The notes under the pieces are model-generated. The model made no database searches. It was not told where the DNA came from and saw nothing but the letters and a program-made list of their open reading frames with translations. DNA of 64,000 bases from positions 2,437,199 through 2,501,198 of the forward strand of contig NC_066517.1 of the NCBI RefSeq assembly GCF_024679095.1, written 5' to 3'. Within the stretch, counting starts at the first letter, position 1; every line of letters begins with the position of its first letter. Source of the stretch: Eriocheir sinensis. Lineage: Eukaryota > Arthropoda > Malacostraca > Decapoda > Varunidae. Made by a program: the position numbers and the translations under genes. Shown piece by piece: positions 11,245 through 29,589 of this stretch.

Positions 11245-11565
11245 TTATGTTAGCCATTGCTTCTCAACATAATTTGATACAGAAAACATTAATTTAGATC
11301 ACTGAGACATCAAATTGTATCAGACATTGCTTTTTAATATCACTGGGTAAAAAAAACTTTTTTAGCTCGCTGAAACATCAAAATATATCAGCCATTGCTT
11401 TCTAATGTAATTTGATACACACACATTATTGTACACATTATTTTAGCTCATTGAAACATCAAAACTATACCAGTCATAGCTTATTCTAATTGCTGAATGT
11501 TTTTTTGTCAAATTATACATTACACTTAGAAATACTAATGAAAGCATTATTGAGCTCATTGCAAC
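11245..11565. repeat. Degenerate tandem array, unit about 85-100 bp
   Basis: Motifs ttagctcattgaaacatcaaa and atcagccattgctttctaa recur in diverged form at about 11260, 11310, 11380, 11460 and 11550. Confidence 0.6.
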
Positions 11566-11778
11566 ACTGGGAATGTGATGGATGTCGAAGGCAGTGTGTG
11601 TAGAGTTGTCAGTATTGACCATCTCACAGGGAGGCAGTGCAGCTCTGGAGTAAGATCCCCATAGAAGTATTAGGGTGAGGTGGGCTCAGCACCACCTGGC
11701 TCACCCTTCCCAGTATAGGGTGTGTTGGTCAGTATGGACATGCCCGTTGACTTAGTATTCACATAAGGATAAAAACTA

Positions 11779-11966
11779 CAGTAAAAGTTTGTGACTCTAA
11801 TTTTTACATACTTTATTACTTGCACTCTAGATTTTAATATTTCATGATTATAATTTCATTCCCTTAAGAATTTGGCCTTTTTTTTTTTACATAATATCCT
11901 GCCTCAGTTAAAGAGTGCAAGCCATTAAATGTTTGTATCAGTGGAATTCAGACTAAGGAGCTTTTC
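11779..11966. mobile_element. pogo/Tigger-like MITE, copy 2
   Basis: Starts CAGTAAAAGTTTGTGACT after TA (11777-11778) and ends near ggaattcagactaaggagctttt, the counterpart of the right end of the 8147-8334 copy (ggaattcagattaacggac). Same size class. Confidence 0.45.
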
Positions 11967-11969
11967 ACC

Positions 11970-13789
11970 CACTCAAGGAAATCATGAAATACCTTCAAAA
12001 TAAAGAATGAAAACCTTATTTTGACAGTCGTTGATGTTCATGCCTCCGCTCAATTTTACAGAATAATTTGTGTCCATATTTGCTGAGTGACTCAAGAGGT
12101 GTGGACAGATTGATGAGCAGAACCTACAGACTTTTAAGACAGACATACAACATTCCAGTTCTTCTCGTGTGGTGTGGAGAGCACGCCGGCAGCTCCAGGC
12201 AGAGTATTAGGGTTACAGCGTGGCTTGGGCCTGTCTGAGACCTGTGCCAACCAACTACTGTACATATTGTATTTGTCGTGGTGGCTTGTGAGGTTGGCCG
12301 AGGGGCTAAGTATTACTGAACCAAGTGCAATATGTCGCTGCCAGTGTCGAGTGTCGAGTGAGAGAGACTAGAGAATAAAGTTACCCCCATAAGGTGCATA
12401 GCAAGCCTCACTATTTATACCCGTCATGCTACCTTCCCTGCCGGAGAAGTAGTACTGTGCTGTATTTATTACTTATGATCTGTTACTGTAGTTGCTCTAG
12501 TAGTAGCGTACACGCGTTTTTCTGTGCCGTATAAAGTTCATCGTGACTGCAGGTTTGTTTTACTTTTAAGGCTGAGGTAAAAAAATATGTTCTTTGTTCT
12601 TCCTTGTGAAAATTTAAATCTATTTCTGTACAGAATTTGGTAAAGTATATAATACAAATGACTGACCATTGTGCAGTGTGTCATTACCTGGTGGGGGGGT
12701 GCTCAACAGGGGACTCTTAAGGTACATAAGTAGTAGGCACATGCCTTTTGATGACAATTTTAAATTACCCTTTATATATATGCAGTCAACTGTGTTAAAA
12801 TTAGTAGAAAATAACCAGTTACAATGTCTGGCTGTCTATCTGTTTTGCTAATCTATCTCCTCGAAAATAAAAATAAAATAAAAATGTAGGTAAGAAGTCA
12901 GTGCTAAATGGGTTATTTTATATCTTCATTTTTTTTTTTTTTTTTTTTTCCCCCCGAGGTAAATATTGACACTGAACAGAATGATATACATACAAGAATG
13001 AATAAAAAAAATACATATTTGAACATCTTGTGGAATACCTTTGCAATGCAAACATGCCCAGGTGGTTTTAGTCATCTGCTGGCTTAGTTTACCTTGTTAA
13101 CATGTTATTCTTGCTGAGAGAAGCTGTAAGTCATATGAGAATGTATCTGCTTCATTCAGAGGGCTCTGGCATTAAATGGATGCAAGTAGTAGTAATAAGC
13201 AGTCTGCTGAGCATCAGGAAAAGGTGGGCATTTTTTTCTGCCCAACTGCATATATATGGGGGTCTTGTCATGGAAGTTGGCAGGAAAAAGACGCATGGTG
13301 CATGCATGTCTGCGGATGGGCGTTTTGGGGGCTGTTTTTACTGAAAGGGTTGAATTTTGAGGCTTGTTATAATTAAAAATAAATAACATTCGCGGGGTTA
13401 TATAGAAGAGGACACGGACCTTCACGCGTAGCGAATTTCAGCGAATGTTTGGCGCGCCCCCCAAAAAGAAAACCTATCTTTAAACAGCAACTTTACACAA
13501 GCTAGATGATGAATTGCTTATGATACTTTATGCTGCTTTATCCATGTATACATTGTCCTTTTCTAAGGAACGGCCATCGTCCGCGGAGGGATCATGATCG
13601 AATGTTTGGAGTGGCGCCACAAAAAATCCTCTGGGGCCGCTTTTGTACAGTTTTGGGAAAATCCGCGGATTATTTGCTAATCCGTGAATAGCGAGCACGT
13701 GGGAACAGCTAGCTAGGTGTATTTGTTTTATATGCTGGTGTTCCCTACGCCTAGATTCGAATGACACATATCCCAAGTTTAGACCTTTA

Positions 13790-13790
<1 letters not shown>
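11970..13790. other. Intergenic sequence left of CLNS1A, unassigned
   Basis: No protein-like ORF. It contains a T run followed by CCCCC at 12930-12955 and an isolated CG-richer patch at 13390-13460. Part of 13600-13720 (ccgcggattatttgctaatccg) is weakly palindromic and could be DNA-transposon debris. Confidence 0.3.

Positions 13791-13793
<3 letters not shown>

Positions 13794-13820
<27 letters not shown>
13794..13820. repeat. (GA)n microsatellite upstream of CLNS1A
   Basis: About 13 GA units, 240 bp before the start codon. On the coding strand it may lie in or near the promoter. Confidence 0.9.
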
Positions 13821-13886
13821 ATAAGGATGAGAAAAAGAATGAAGAGGAAGAAAGGAGGGAGAGAAATGAAAAGCGGAGGAAAGTAA

Positions 13887-14003
13887 ATGGCTGTGTGTTG
13901 CGAGGACGCAGTGTTGCCGCGGTGGCCTCCCCGCCGCCTTGGCCACACTGGCGGCACGACAACACATGGCGTGATCGCCGCCGCTCGCCCCAAACGTTTG
14001 TGA
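13887..14003 (+). other. Possible upstream ORF in CLNS1A leader
   Basis: ATG at 13887 opens a 38-codon frame ending at TGA 14001-14003, out of frame with the CLNS1A start at 14063. It matters only if transcription starts upstream of 13887, which the sequence cannot show. The surrounding 13890-14060 is much more GC-rich than its neighbourhood, as expected for a promoter/5' UTR. Confidence 0.25.
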
Positions 14004-14062
14004 CAAGTTTGTGCCCCGGAAGACGTGTGTGCCAGGCGCCAGCACCCCTGAAGGCCGGAGCC

Positions 14063-21804
<7,742 letters not shown>

Positions 21805-22429
21805 GTCTTGCTGAACATTCCCCTCCAGGAACCAAGTAATTTTGGAGATGTTCCTTATGGAAGGAAGCTTTCTGAACAAACACAAGGGCTGGTGCAAAGT
21901 TCAGGTCTTGTGTTATTGTCTTGCTCTCTGTGTTGCTAAGTTGTAATCCTTAGGCAGCCTAAGGAGTTGAGGGGAAACAAAGTACTAAAGGGAAAATTAT
22001 GAGATATAAGAAGTATATTTTTAGCACTGATCTGTTCTGCATAAACTATGCAGATTGTTGAAATGTTAAGTGTGATATAATGTTAATTTTTTTGTTGTGA
22101 AGGAATTTATAATCAATTGAAGAATGATGTACTCGGGTACAGAAAGGCGGTGCCTGAGAAGCAGACCACAAACATAAAAGTTTGACATAGTTATGGAACA
22201 TAATGTTGATGTGTGCTCACAGAGGCATTAGTATTGTGCAGTGAGGTGAGAGGAAGGCCACGTATCATAAACCTGAAGTAATGAATTCTGTTCATACAAG
22301 TGTTTAGGTGGGACTTGGGCTTAGTCAGAGGAAAACTAACTAACTAATGGGTAGTGTATCCCCCAGGGCACATCGCTTCACTCACTCACTCACTGCCTCC
22401 ACTCTTGGTGGTCCCCCCGAGCAAAATAA
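21805..22429 (+). other. CLNS1A 3' UTR (probable)
   Basis: Follows the stop codon. Candidate poly(A) signal aataaa at about 22426. A CACT repeat precedes it (22378-22393). Confidence 0.4.
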
Positions 22430-22715
22430 AGTTGGGAGCATACGCTATAGCTGTGCGTGGCAGCGGTGCTCATCTTTGTCCCACTGCCCCTTAGAGCCTG
22501 TGGTGGGAGAAAACCCTTAAATAGACACAGGGTCACTATAACATCTGGATTACCACACTTTACCTTCCTCAGCCTTCCCCATGTTTCCATTTATCAACCA
22601 TCCCAACACAAAGGATGAACAGCTGGGATGGCTGCGTGCCAACTGCCCGGGCCAGGATTCAAACCCATGCCCGCAGAGTGGTAGTCAGTGCCGCTAACCA
22701 CTGCACCACAGATTG
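22430..22715 (-). mobile_element. tRNA-derived SINE, copy 3 (most complete)
   Basis: Minus-strand head: A-box-like TGGTGCAGTGGTTAGCGG (about 22710) and B-box GGTTTGAATCC (about 22663), then a body matching the copy at 556-845. It lies just after the AATAAA-like aaaataaag at 22424, so it may mark the downstream border of the CLNS1A transcript. Confidence 0.75.
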
Positions 22716-22719
22716 CCTC

Positions 22720-23900
22720 CAAGCAACCTGAAGCAAAAATCTGTTTTGTGGTTATGCTTTTTACATAAACTATTTGCTTCACTCCCCACTGCTTTTACAA
22801 GAAATGAGACTACAATTACTGTTATGTTACAGAGGTTTAAGATTTGATACAAAATGAAGTGTTAGAGGCTGGCTGTGGTAAACCATGACTAGGAACTTCT
22901 CAAAAGTGTGTTTATGGTATTTAATGTGTGACATAATTTGGTTCCATTGGAATATTATGAACATTATTTCTCATGGAGTTTAGATTTCCAAGGCAGTGAG
23001 TGTGTTCAACAATGGTTTCAATGTAAATGATTTGTCAGATTTCACAGTTTCTTTATCTTCGAGAGGGAGATGCTTTAAGTTTGTTGTGCATTAAGCAATC
23101 TGGACTGACAGTTTTTAGGAAGGTGACAAGGTGTGTGTGGAGTGGTGGACAAGACTGCCAGTGAGTCATTTGTGTGTGTGTTCCATGGGATGAATCTCTT
23201 CACAAGGATGAACTGCTAAAAATGTTGACTGTCAGTAATATGTTTGCAGTGATAGTAAATCCAGTACAAGACAGACGACCTGAATACGTTAGTACTTAGG
23301 ATTTGTATGTGATTACAGGATGTTTGAGCTAACCCTCATTAGAGCAGCACTCAGCCCTGTGTTTGTACTGAGAATATTAATTTCCTTAGCAAAGATTTGT
23401 GCTCAGTGGAAATGAATTCCATTTTCTGACTCGTAGTTGTCTGCCTGAAGAGTGTCCGTGGCGGCACACACTGCTTCCCCTATAAATTTTGTAATGAAAA
23501 GTATATGCTAAAGTGAGTTTTTTTTCTCCAGGTACCTGAAAAATAAAGAATATGTATTGTTTTGCATTATTTTTATTGTTATTTTTCATCAAAGGAATCC
23601 GTTTCTGTGATACAGGTAGTGGTGAGACTTGGAAGACAAAGTTGAATACGAAAACCACTTGAGAAAAGGAATAAATGCAAACGTCAATTGCACTAATTGG
23701 CTTAAGACCGGCCGGAGAGAAATATTGTTTTAGGAGCGTGCGTGAAGCAGTGTTCGCTCTGATGATCACTTCATGGCTTACTAATAAAAAAATGGGATGC
23801 CTCAGTCACTGTTTAGGTTATATATATAGTAATCGTCTGATGAAGTGTTAGATGGCACAGTTTAGTAGTCACTGTTCAAGGATTTGTTAAGGCAGATTAT
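22720..23900. other. Unassigned intergenic sequence
   Basis: No protein-like frame or repeat structure seen. A further AATAAA occurs at about 23541. Confidence 0.3.
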
Positions 23901-23904
23901 GAGT

Positions 23905-25158
23905 GACAGGTCGGTTAGCAGTGAATGAGTTGATGCTGGAATCGAGAGCTATCGTATAACGTGGTTCGAGCCGAGGCGAATCACTGGAATAAATCAGAAT
24001 AACAATGAAAAAAGCAGTTAGTGGGCCATGTGATAAGTGCCGTTACGAGTCAATGGAAAAGATCAGAACAATATGAAAAGAACAGTAAGTGAGCCATGTG
24101 ATAAGTGGTTTGAGCCGTTATGAATCACTGGGAAATAAGAGAACACGAAGAAAATGAAAAGAATAGTTAGTGAACCATATGATCAGTGATTTGAGCCGTT
24201 ACGAAAAGATGAGAGAAAAGAAAAGAAGTTAGTTAGAGCCTATATGGTATGAATCACTGGGAAATAAGAGAACACGAAGAAAATGAAAAGAATAAGTTAG
24301 TGAACCATATGATCAGTGATTTGAGCCGTTACGGAAAGATGAGAACAGAAAAGGATAAGAGTTAGAGACATATGATTAGTGGTATGAATCACTGGGAAAT
24401 AAGAGAACACGAAGAAAATGAAAAGAATAGTTAGTGAACCATATGATCAGTGATTTGAGCCGTTATGAATTAATAGGAAAGATGAGTACAGAGAAAATGA
24501 AAAGAATAAGAGTTAGTGAGTCATATGATTAGGGGTTTGAGCCGTTATCAAGTACGTATTGGGAAAGACAAAAACACAAAGAAAATGAAAAAGAATGTTG
24601 GTCATCTGATAAGGGGTTTGAGCCGATATGATTGACTGGGAAAGATCAAAACACGAAGAAAATAACAGTTAGAGAGCCATTGATTAGTGGTTTGAGCCGA
24701 TATGAAGCAATGGAAAGGCCCACAACACAGAAAATGAAAAGAATATAGTTGGTGACCTTGATAAGTTTAGCGCTGTATAAACACGAAGAGGTTGAGGTCC
24801 ATATTTATAAACGTATCGGACTCCCATCACGGCTATGCGACAATATGAATAGAACAACAGTAAGTGAGCCATGTGATAAGGGGTTTGAGCCGTTATGAAG
24901 TATTGTGAAAGACCAAAACACAAAGAAAATGAAGAAAAAGAATGTTGGTCATCTGATAAGGGGTTTGAGCCGATATGATTGACTGGGAAAGATCAGAACA
25001 CGAAGAAAATAACAGTTAGTCAGATAATATATAATAAGTGCTTTGAGCCGATATGAAGCAGCGGAAAGGATCACAACACAGAAAATGAAAAGAATATAGC
25101 TGGTGACCTTGATAAGTTTAACGCTCTATAAACACGAAGAGGCTGAGGTCCATATATA
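23905..25158. repeat. Degenerate tandem array, unit about 80 bp, with a 350-bp higher-order duplication
   Basis: The landmark tttgagccgttatga / tttgagccgatatga recurs at about 24108, 24190, 24320, 24451, 24537, 24617, 24693, 24886, 24962 and 25042, embedded in gaaaatgaaaagaat and gggaaagat motifs. The block 24595-24815 is repeated at 24946-25158, including gataagtttarcgctstata. The transposon at 25159 begins exactly in the right-hand copy. Confidence 0.85.
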
Positions 25159-25240
25159 TGTTACGCTCAATGTGGATAATTGCTTAATGTGAACATTAGG
25201 CAGAAAATTGCCTAATGTTGACATTAGGCAAGCTATTTGC
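25159..25240 (+). repeat. Left terminal inverted repeat of the Ginger-type element
   Basis: TGTTACGCTCAATGTGGATA followed by nested palindromes of GCCTAATGT / ACATTAGGC. Further similar motifs continue to about 25370. Confidence 0.93.
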
Positions 25241-25511
25241 TTAATGTCTACAAATTGTCAATATTAGGCAAAAAACTGCCTGATGTTCACATTATGCAGC
25301 TCAATTGTACCCAATGTGAATTGCTTTAACAAAATTTGCGTAATGTTAACATTGTGCATATTGTTAGAGACTTACGTTGGCATATATTACGGTCGATAAA
25401 GAGACAGTCTCAAGAATTGCAATTTAATTCAATAAACAAATAAATTCATTGAATGATCAATAAAAGAGATTAAAGTCAATGAAGGATATCTCAAGGTTGA
25501 GTGAAGGCGAC

Positions 25512-28229
25512 TTAGTAATTTTTGCATGATCTCCCCGGGTGACATCGCGAGTTACATTTAAAAAAAATTCTTAGACAACTGCATCGTCCTGATGTGCAAT
25601 GAGTTGTACACTGACACTTTGTATATCCTTGCCCGCCAGTGGCTCTTGCTGTTGTTGTTCTAATTGATAGGCAGACATCAGGAACCTCTTCCGCTTTTAT
25701 CAGAGGCTGTTCGATTGCACTCAGGTCTGCAGCTGTAAATTTTGGTCCTAGAATTCCCTCCCGGCAACCAACAGTGTATAGCCCATCTTGTTCCTTGATG
25801 ACGACTACTAACAGATTTATGGGATCTGTTGGACCACGATCCACACCCGGTACCCTCAGCGTAGCACACTGACCGATGGACAATGGTCTAAGCAGGTGTT
25901 TGCCGCGTCTTGTCATCCGTGCTGCTGCCTTAGATTGTCCTTGATCAGCCAAAGCACGGATCTTTTGGAAAGTTGAAACTACTGTTTCTGTCTTTGCCTG
26001 TGCCTCTGCCCCTACTTCTGCCTGTGCCTCCGCCTCTGTTTCTGCCTCTGCCCCTGTTTCTGCCCCTGCCTCTGCTTCTGCCTCTGCTTCTGCCTCTGTT
26101 TCTGCCTCTGCTTCTGCCTCTGTTTCTGCCTCTGCTTCTGTCTCTGTTTCTGCCTCTGCCCCTGTTTCTGCCCCTGCCTCTGCTTCTGCCTCTGCTTCTG
26201 CCTCTGTTTCTGCCTCTGCTTCTGTCTCTGTTTCTGCCTCTGCTTCTGCCTCTGCCCCTGCCTCTGCTTCTGCCTCTGCCTCTGCTTCTGCCTCTGCCCC
26301 TGCCTCTGCTTCTGCCTCTGCCCCTGCCTCTGCTTCTGCCTCTGCTTCTGTCTCTGTTTCTGTCTCTGTTTCTGCCTCTGCTTCTGTCTCTGCTTCTGCC
26401 TCTGCCCCTGCCTCTGCTTCTGTCTCTGTTTCTGCCTCTGCCCCTGTTTCTGCCCCTGCCTCTGCTTCTGCCTCTGCTTCTGTCTCTGTTTCTGTCTCTG
26501 TTTCTGCCTCTGCTTCTGTCTCTGTTTCTGTCTCTGTTTCTGCCTCTGCTTCTGCCTCTGCTTCTGTCTCTGTTTCTGTCTCTGTTTCTGCCTCTGCTTC
26601 TGCCTCTGCTTCTGCCTCTGCCCCTGCCTCTGCTTCTGCCTCTGCCCCTGTTTCTGCCCCTGCCTCTGCTTCTGCCTCTGCTTCTGTCTCTGTTTCTGTC
26701 TCTGTTTCTGCCTCTGCTTCTGTCTCTGTTTCTGTCTCTGTTTCTGCCTCTGTTTCTGCCTCTGCTTCTGCCTCTGCCCCTGCCTCTGCTTCTGCCTCTG
26801 TTTCTGCCTCTGCTTCTGCCTCTGCCCCTGCCTCTGCTTCTGCCTCTGCTTCTGCCTCTGCCCCTGCCTCTGCTTCTGCCTCTGCCCCTGCCTCTGCTTC
26901 TGCCTCTGTTTCTGCCTCTGCTTCTGCCTCTGCCCCTGCCTCTGCTTCTGCCTCTGTTTCTGCCTCTGCTTCTGCCTCTGCCCCTGCCTCTGCTTCTGCC
27001 TCTGCTTCTGCCTCTGCTTCTGCCTCTGTTTCTGCCTCTGCCCCTGCCTCTGCTTCTGCCTCTGCTTCTGCCTCTGCTTCTGCCTCTGTTTCTGCCTCTG
27101 TTTCTGCCTCTGCTTCTGCCTCTGCCCCTGCCTCTGCTTCTGCCTCTGTTTCTGCCTCTGCTTCTGCCTCTGTTTCTGTCTCTGTTTCTGCCTCTGCTTC
27201 TGCCTCTGCCCCTGCCTCTGCTTCTGCCTCTGCCCCTGCCTCTGCTTCTGCCTCTGTTTCTGTCTCTGTTTCTGCCTCTGTTTCTGTCTCTGTTTCTGCC
27301 TCTGTTTCTGCCTCTGCTTCTGCCTCTGCCCCTGCCTCTGCTTCTGCCTCTGTTTCTGTCTCTGTTTCTGTCTCTGTTTCTGCCTCTGCTTCTGCCTCTG
27401 CCCCTGCCTCTGCTTCTGCCTCTGCCCCTGCCTCTGCTTCTGCCTCTGCCCCTGCCTCTGCTTCTGCCTCTGTAGGAAGTTCAGTGTCAGCATTTTCAGG
27501 TTCTTTTGACTCCAGAAATGCCTCAAGGTCTTCCTCGGTAAATATCTCACGAAGAGCTGTACTTGGCAGGATAGATTATTCTAATCCAACCTGCGGATCT
27601 TGTCCAAACGTAACTTTGAATGGGCTGTGGCAAGTTGTTTCATGACGGCTGATATTAACTTGCCATTGAACAAACTTGAGGCCTACTGACCACTTCCTGC
27701 TGTTATTTTCCTTCATCCAAATGGTCAGTTTGTCCTGGATGACACCGTTTAGACGTTCAACAGCGCCTTGGCTTTGAGGATGACGTGGACGTCCAGTCAC
27801 CAGCATTAGCTCTGCCCACAGCACTGCAAGCTCAGCGATGATGGCATTAACAAACTCCCGTCCGTTATCTGACTGCAAAATAGCAGGTGCTACAAATGTC
27901 AAAAAAATGTCTAGAAGATTCGCTGCAGCCTCTTCTGCTCTTTCTGTTGTAAGTGGACGCAACACGCAGAATTTGGTAAAGTGATTTACAAATGTCATGA
28001 TGTACTTGAAGCCTCCATCTGGCTATGTTTGAAAATTTATAAGATCGATCTGGCATCTTGAATAGATATGATGACTGCGTATTGGTCTCACTACCAGACC
28101 CTTTGGAACTTTTCTGTTTCTTTTTTGATGGCAATGCTCACAAAATGAAATGTGCTCCTCGCTTACCCTGTTCACAACGACTCTTAATGATAGATTCAAG
28201 GCTTCGAACAACATTCTTTGAATTTCCAA
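25512..28229 (-). pseudogene. KRBA2-like integrase protein with expanded Glu-Ala region
   Basis: One frame on the minus strand, 906 codons, interrupted only by TAG (28023-28025) and TAA (27576-27578). Parts in order: a zinc-finger remnant (FCEHCHQKR), then KGLVVRPI and RCQIDLINFQ holding the first catalytic Asp (28044-28046). Next are LTKFCxLRPL-type residues, QSDNGREF with the second Asp (27867-27869), and GAVERLNG with the catalytic Glu (27756-27758), giving D-x36-E. After the integrase come [13 protein letters not shown], the repeat region (27473 to 25975) and a tail (25512-25952). The tail has PGVDRGPTDPINLLVVVI and a final CXC-like cluster CQCTTHC, GRCSCL, KCNSRCH. All three catalytic residues survive. 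The two stops and the missing N-terminus argue against activity. Confidence 0.85.
25975..27473 (-). repeat. Hexanucleotide array (CTGCYT)n, about 1.5 kb, in frame inside the transposon ORF
   Basis: About 250 six-base units in three main variants (tctgcc, tctgct/tctgtt, ccctgc). Read in the integrase frame the minus strand gives Glu-Ala, Glu-Thr and Gly-Ala pairs without a stop. Other frames give Arg-Gln-Lys and Leu-Pro repeats, which are shadows. Confidence 0.95.
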
Positions 28230-28343
28230 TTCAGCGATCGTAGTTCTTCATTCTATTCACATCAGGCAAAATACCATTGCCTAATCTGAAAGTCTTGCTT
28301 AAAGTCAACATTATGCAGGTAATTTGCCTATTGTAAACATTGT

Positions 28344-28425
28344 GCAAATAGCTTGCCTAATGTCAACAATAGGCAATTTTCTGCCTAATGTTCACATTAG
28401 GCAATTATCCACATTGAGCGTTACA
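28344..28425 (-). repeat. Right terminal inverted repeat of the Ginger-type element
   Basis: The reverse complement begins TGTAACGCTCAATGTGGATA and follows the left end base for base with about three changes over 82 bp. Related subterminal motifs extend inward to about 28270. Confidence 0.93.
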
Positions 28426-28429
28426 TATA

Positions 28430-29130
28430 TAAACATAATAAAACAGTTCATGAGAATCCCATCAACTTCTACGAGGGCCTTTTTATTATACGTGATATCT
28501 GAGGTGCCAATACGTTTATGAATACTCAGGCTTGAAGATCCCTATGACATAATAACTGGTGAAGAGCCGACAAGACCTTGAGGGATGATGTTACGGGCGG
28601 AGACAATCAAACACAATCACTATTTAATGGATGGTTAACAAGTATCTAAGTTATAGATGCTTCATACTCACTCCCGGACACATGTTAGCACTTGTTTCAT
28701 ACCACTGTGTCTTTTTAGTTTCATGGTGCTACCTACACATATATTACTACAGTTGTATAATCACATTCGAACTGCATGGGGTTTGGGATGGCATGTTCCT
28801 TTCTTCTCCTTTGTTGTGTATACTTGCAACAATAAGCTATCAGTCAATCTATATTCTACTCATCTGCTTGTTACTGCTTTACTATTTCAAGGATTGTTTA
28901 TTATGCACCTTTAACTTTTTATAATCATACAGGCTGGCTAATAAACTCGTAGTCTTAAACGTATCGACGCCTCTATCCGCCTGGTTGAAAAGCCTCTCGT
29001 AGAAGTTGGTGCCAGGGATTTTCATGGACTGTTTTGTGATCGTAGGGAGAGTTTGACACGACTTCTGCATCTTCAACAGGAAAATTGCCCTTGAAAAACC
29101 CGGTTAATTCTCTGTGCCCATGGAGGTAGA
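28430..29130. other. Unassigned sequence right of the Ginger element
   Basis: 28440-28550 and 28950-29070 resemble each other and 47280-47460 loosely (catgagaatccca.., cttctacgag). They may be old dispersed repeat pieces. No gene seen. Confidence 0.3.
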
Positions 29131-29329
29131 ATTGGTGGAGTCGACATCAGCCCAATTAAGTGAATCCGCCCGAGCTGTCATTTTTACGGCCAGGTGTCAG
29201 GTGTTGTCAGGCAAGGCTCCCTCTTAATGGGCTCGGCCAGGCTCGCCTACCCCCATCTTTTGGCCGTAAATTTGACAGTTCGTCGGCTTCACCTCAATGA
29301 ATGGGATTAGCGGGCCGTGTCGACTCCAC

Positions 29330-29334
<5 letters not shown>
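29131..29334. mobile_element. Fold-back MITE, about 204 bp
   Basis: The left end attggtggagtcgacatc... and the right end ...gtgtcgactccaccaat are inverted repeats continuing with gaps for about 70 bp per arm (tacggccag versus ttggccgta). No ORF. Confidence 0.6.
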
Positions 29335-29364
<30 letters not shown>

Positions 29365-29485
29365 TATTGCGCCGGTAGGCTTCCCGGTGGGGCCTGATGG
29401 TCGGTCCAAGGCTTCTTCCCGGTGGGGCCTGAGGGTCGGCCCAGCCCGTTCTGGCGCAGGCGAGTGTTTATAGTGGCGCCATCTT
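29333..29485 (-). mobile_element. Poly(A)-tailed SINE-like element
   Basis: A 29-base T run on the plus strand is the poly(A) tail of a minus-strand unit. Its body has two tandem copies of ggccccaccgggaag (29380-29440) and begins near gcgccactat. It sits directly on the end of the fold-back element. Confidence 0.5.
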
Positions 29486-29589
29486 GCACTGGCTCATGCT
29501 GCCCTCCCGGAGCTCATCTTTAATCCTAGAATCTAGAGTCCGGGTTGATAGGTGGTCTTCTGGACAGCATGTGGGTAGTTTTAAGCCAC

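Larger units (their letters stand above)
25159..28425 (-). mobile_element. Ginger-type DNA transposon with KRBA2-like integrase (decayed copy)
   Basis: Terminal inverted repeats of 82 bp (25159-25240 and 28344-28425) differ at about three positions in the aligned part. They start TGTTACGCTC and TGTAACGCTC, fitting the TGTNR ends described for Ginger elements. TATA lies directly outside both ends (25155-25158 and 28426-28429), a 4-bp target duplication as expected for Ginger, though in AT-rich sequence. The minus strand between the ends carries one reading frame for a DDE integrase and a Cys-rich tail (25512-28229). KRBA2 and SCAND3 of vertebrates hold related integrases. The N-terminal half of the usual protein is absent, so this copy is internally shortened as well as mutated. 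Confidence 0.85.

Noticed and set aside
25973..27475. 500-residue Leu-Pro ORF on the plus strand, and the Arg-Gln-Lys ORF on the minus strand
   Set aside because: Shadows of the hexamer array. The only frame continuous with protein-like sequence on both sides is the Glu-Ala frame of the minus strand.
27576..28229. Intact host KRBA2-type gene
   Set aside because: Inside an element with terminal inverted repeats and target duplication, lacks the N-terminal half and contains two in-frame stops.
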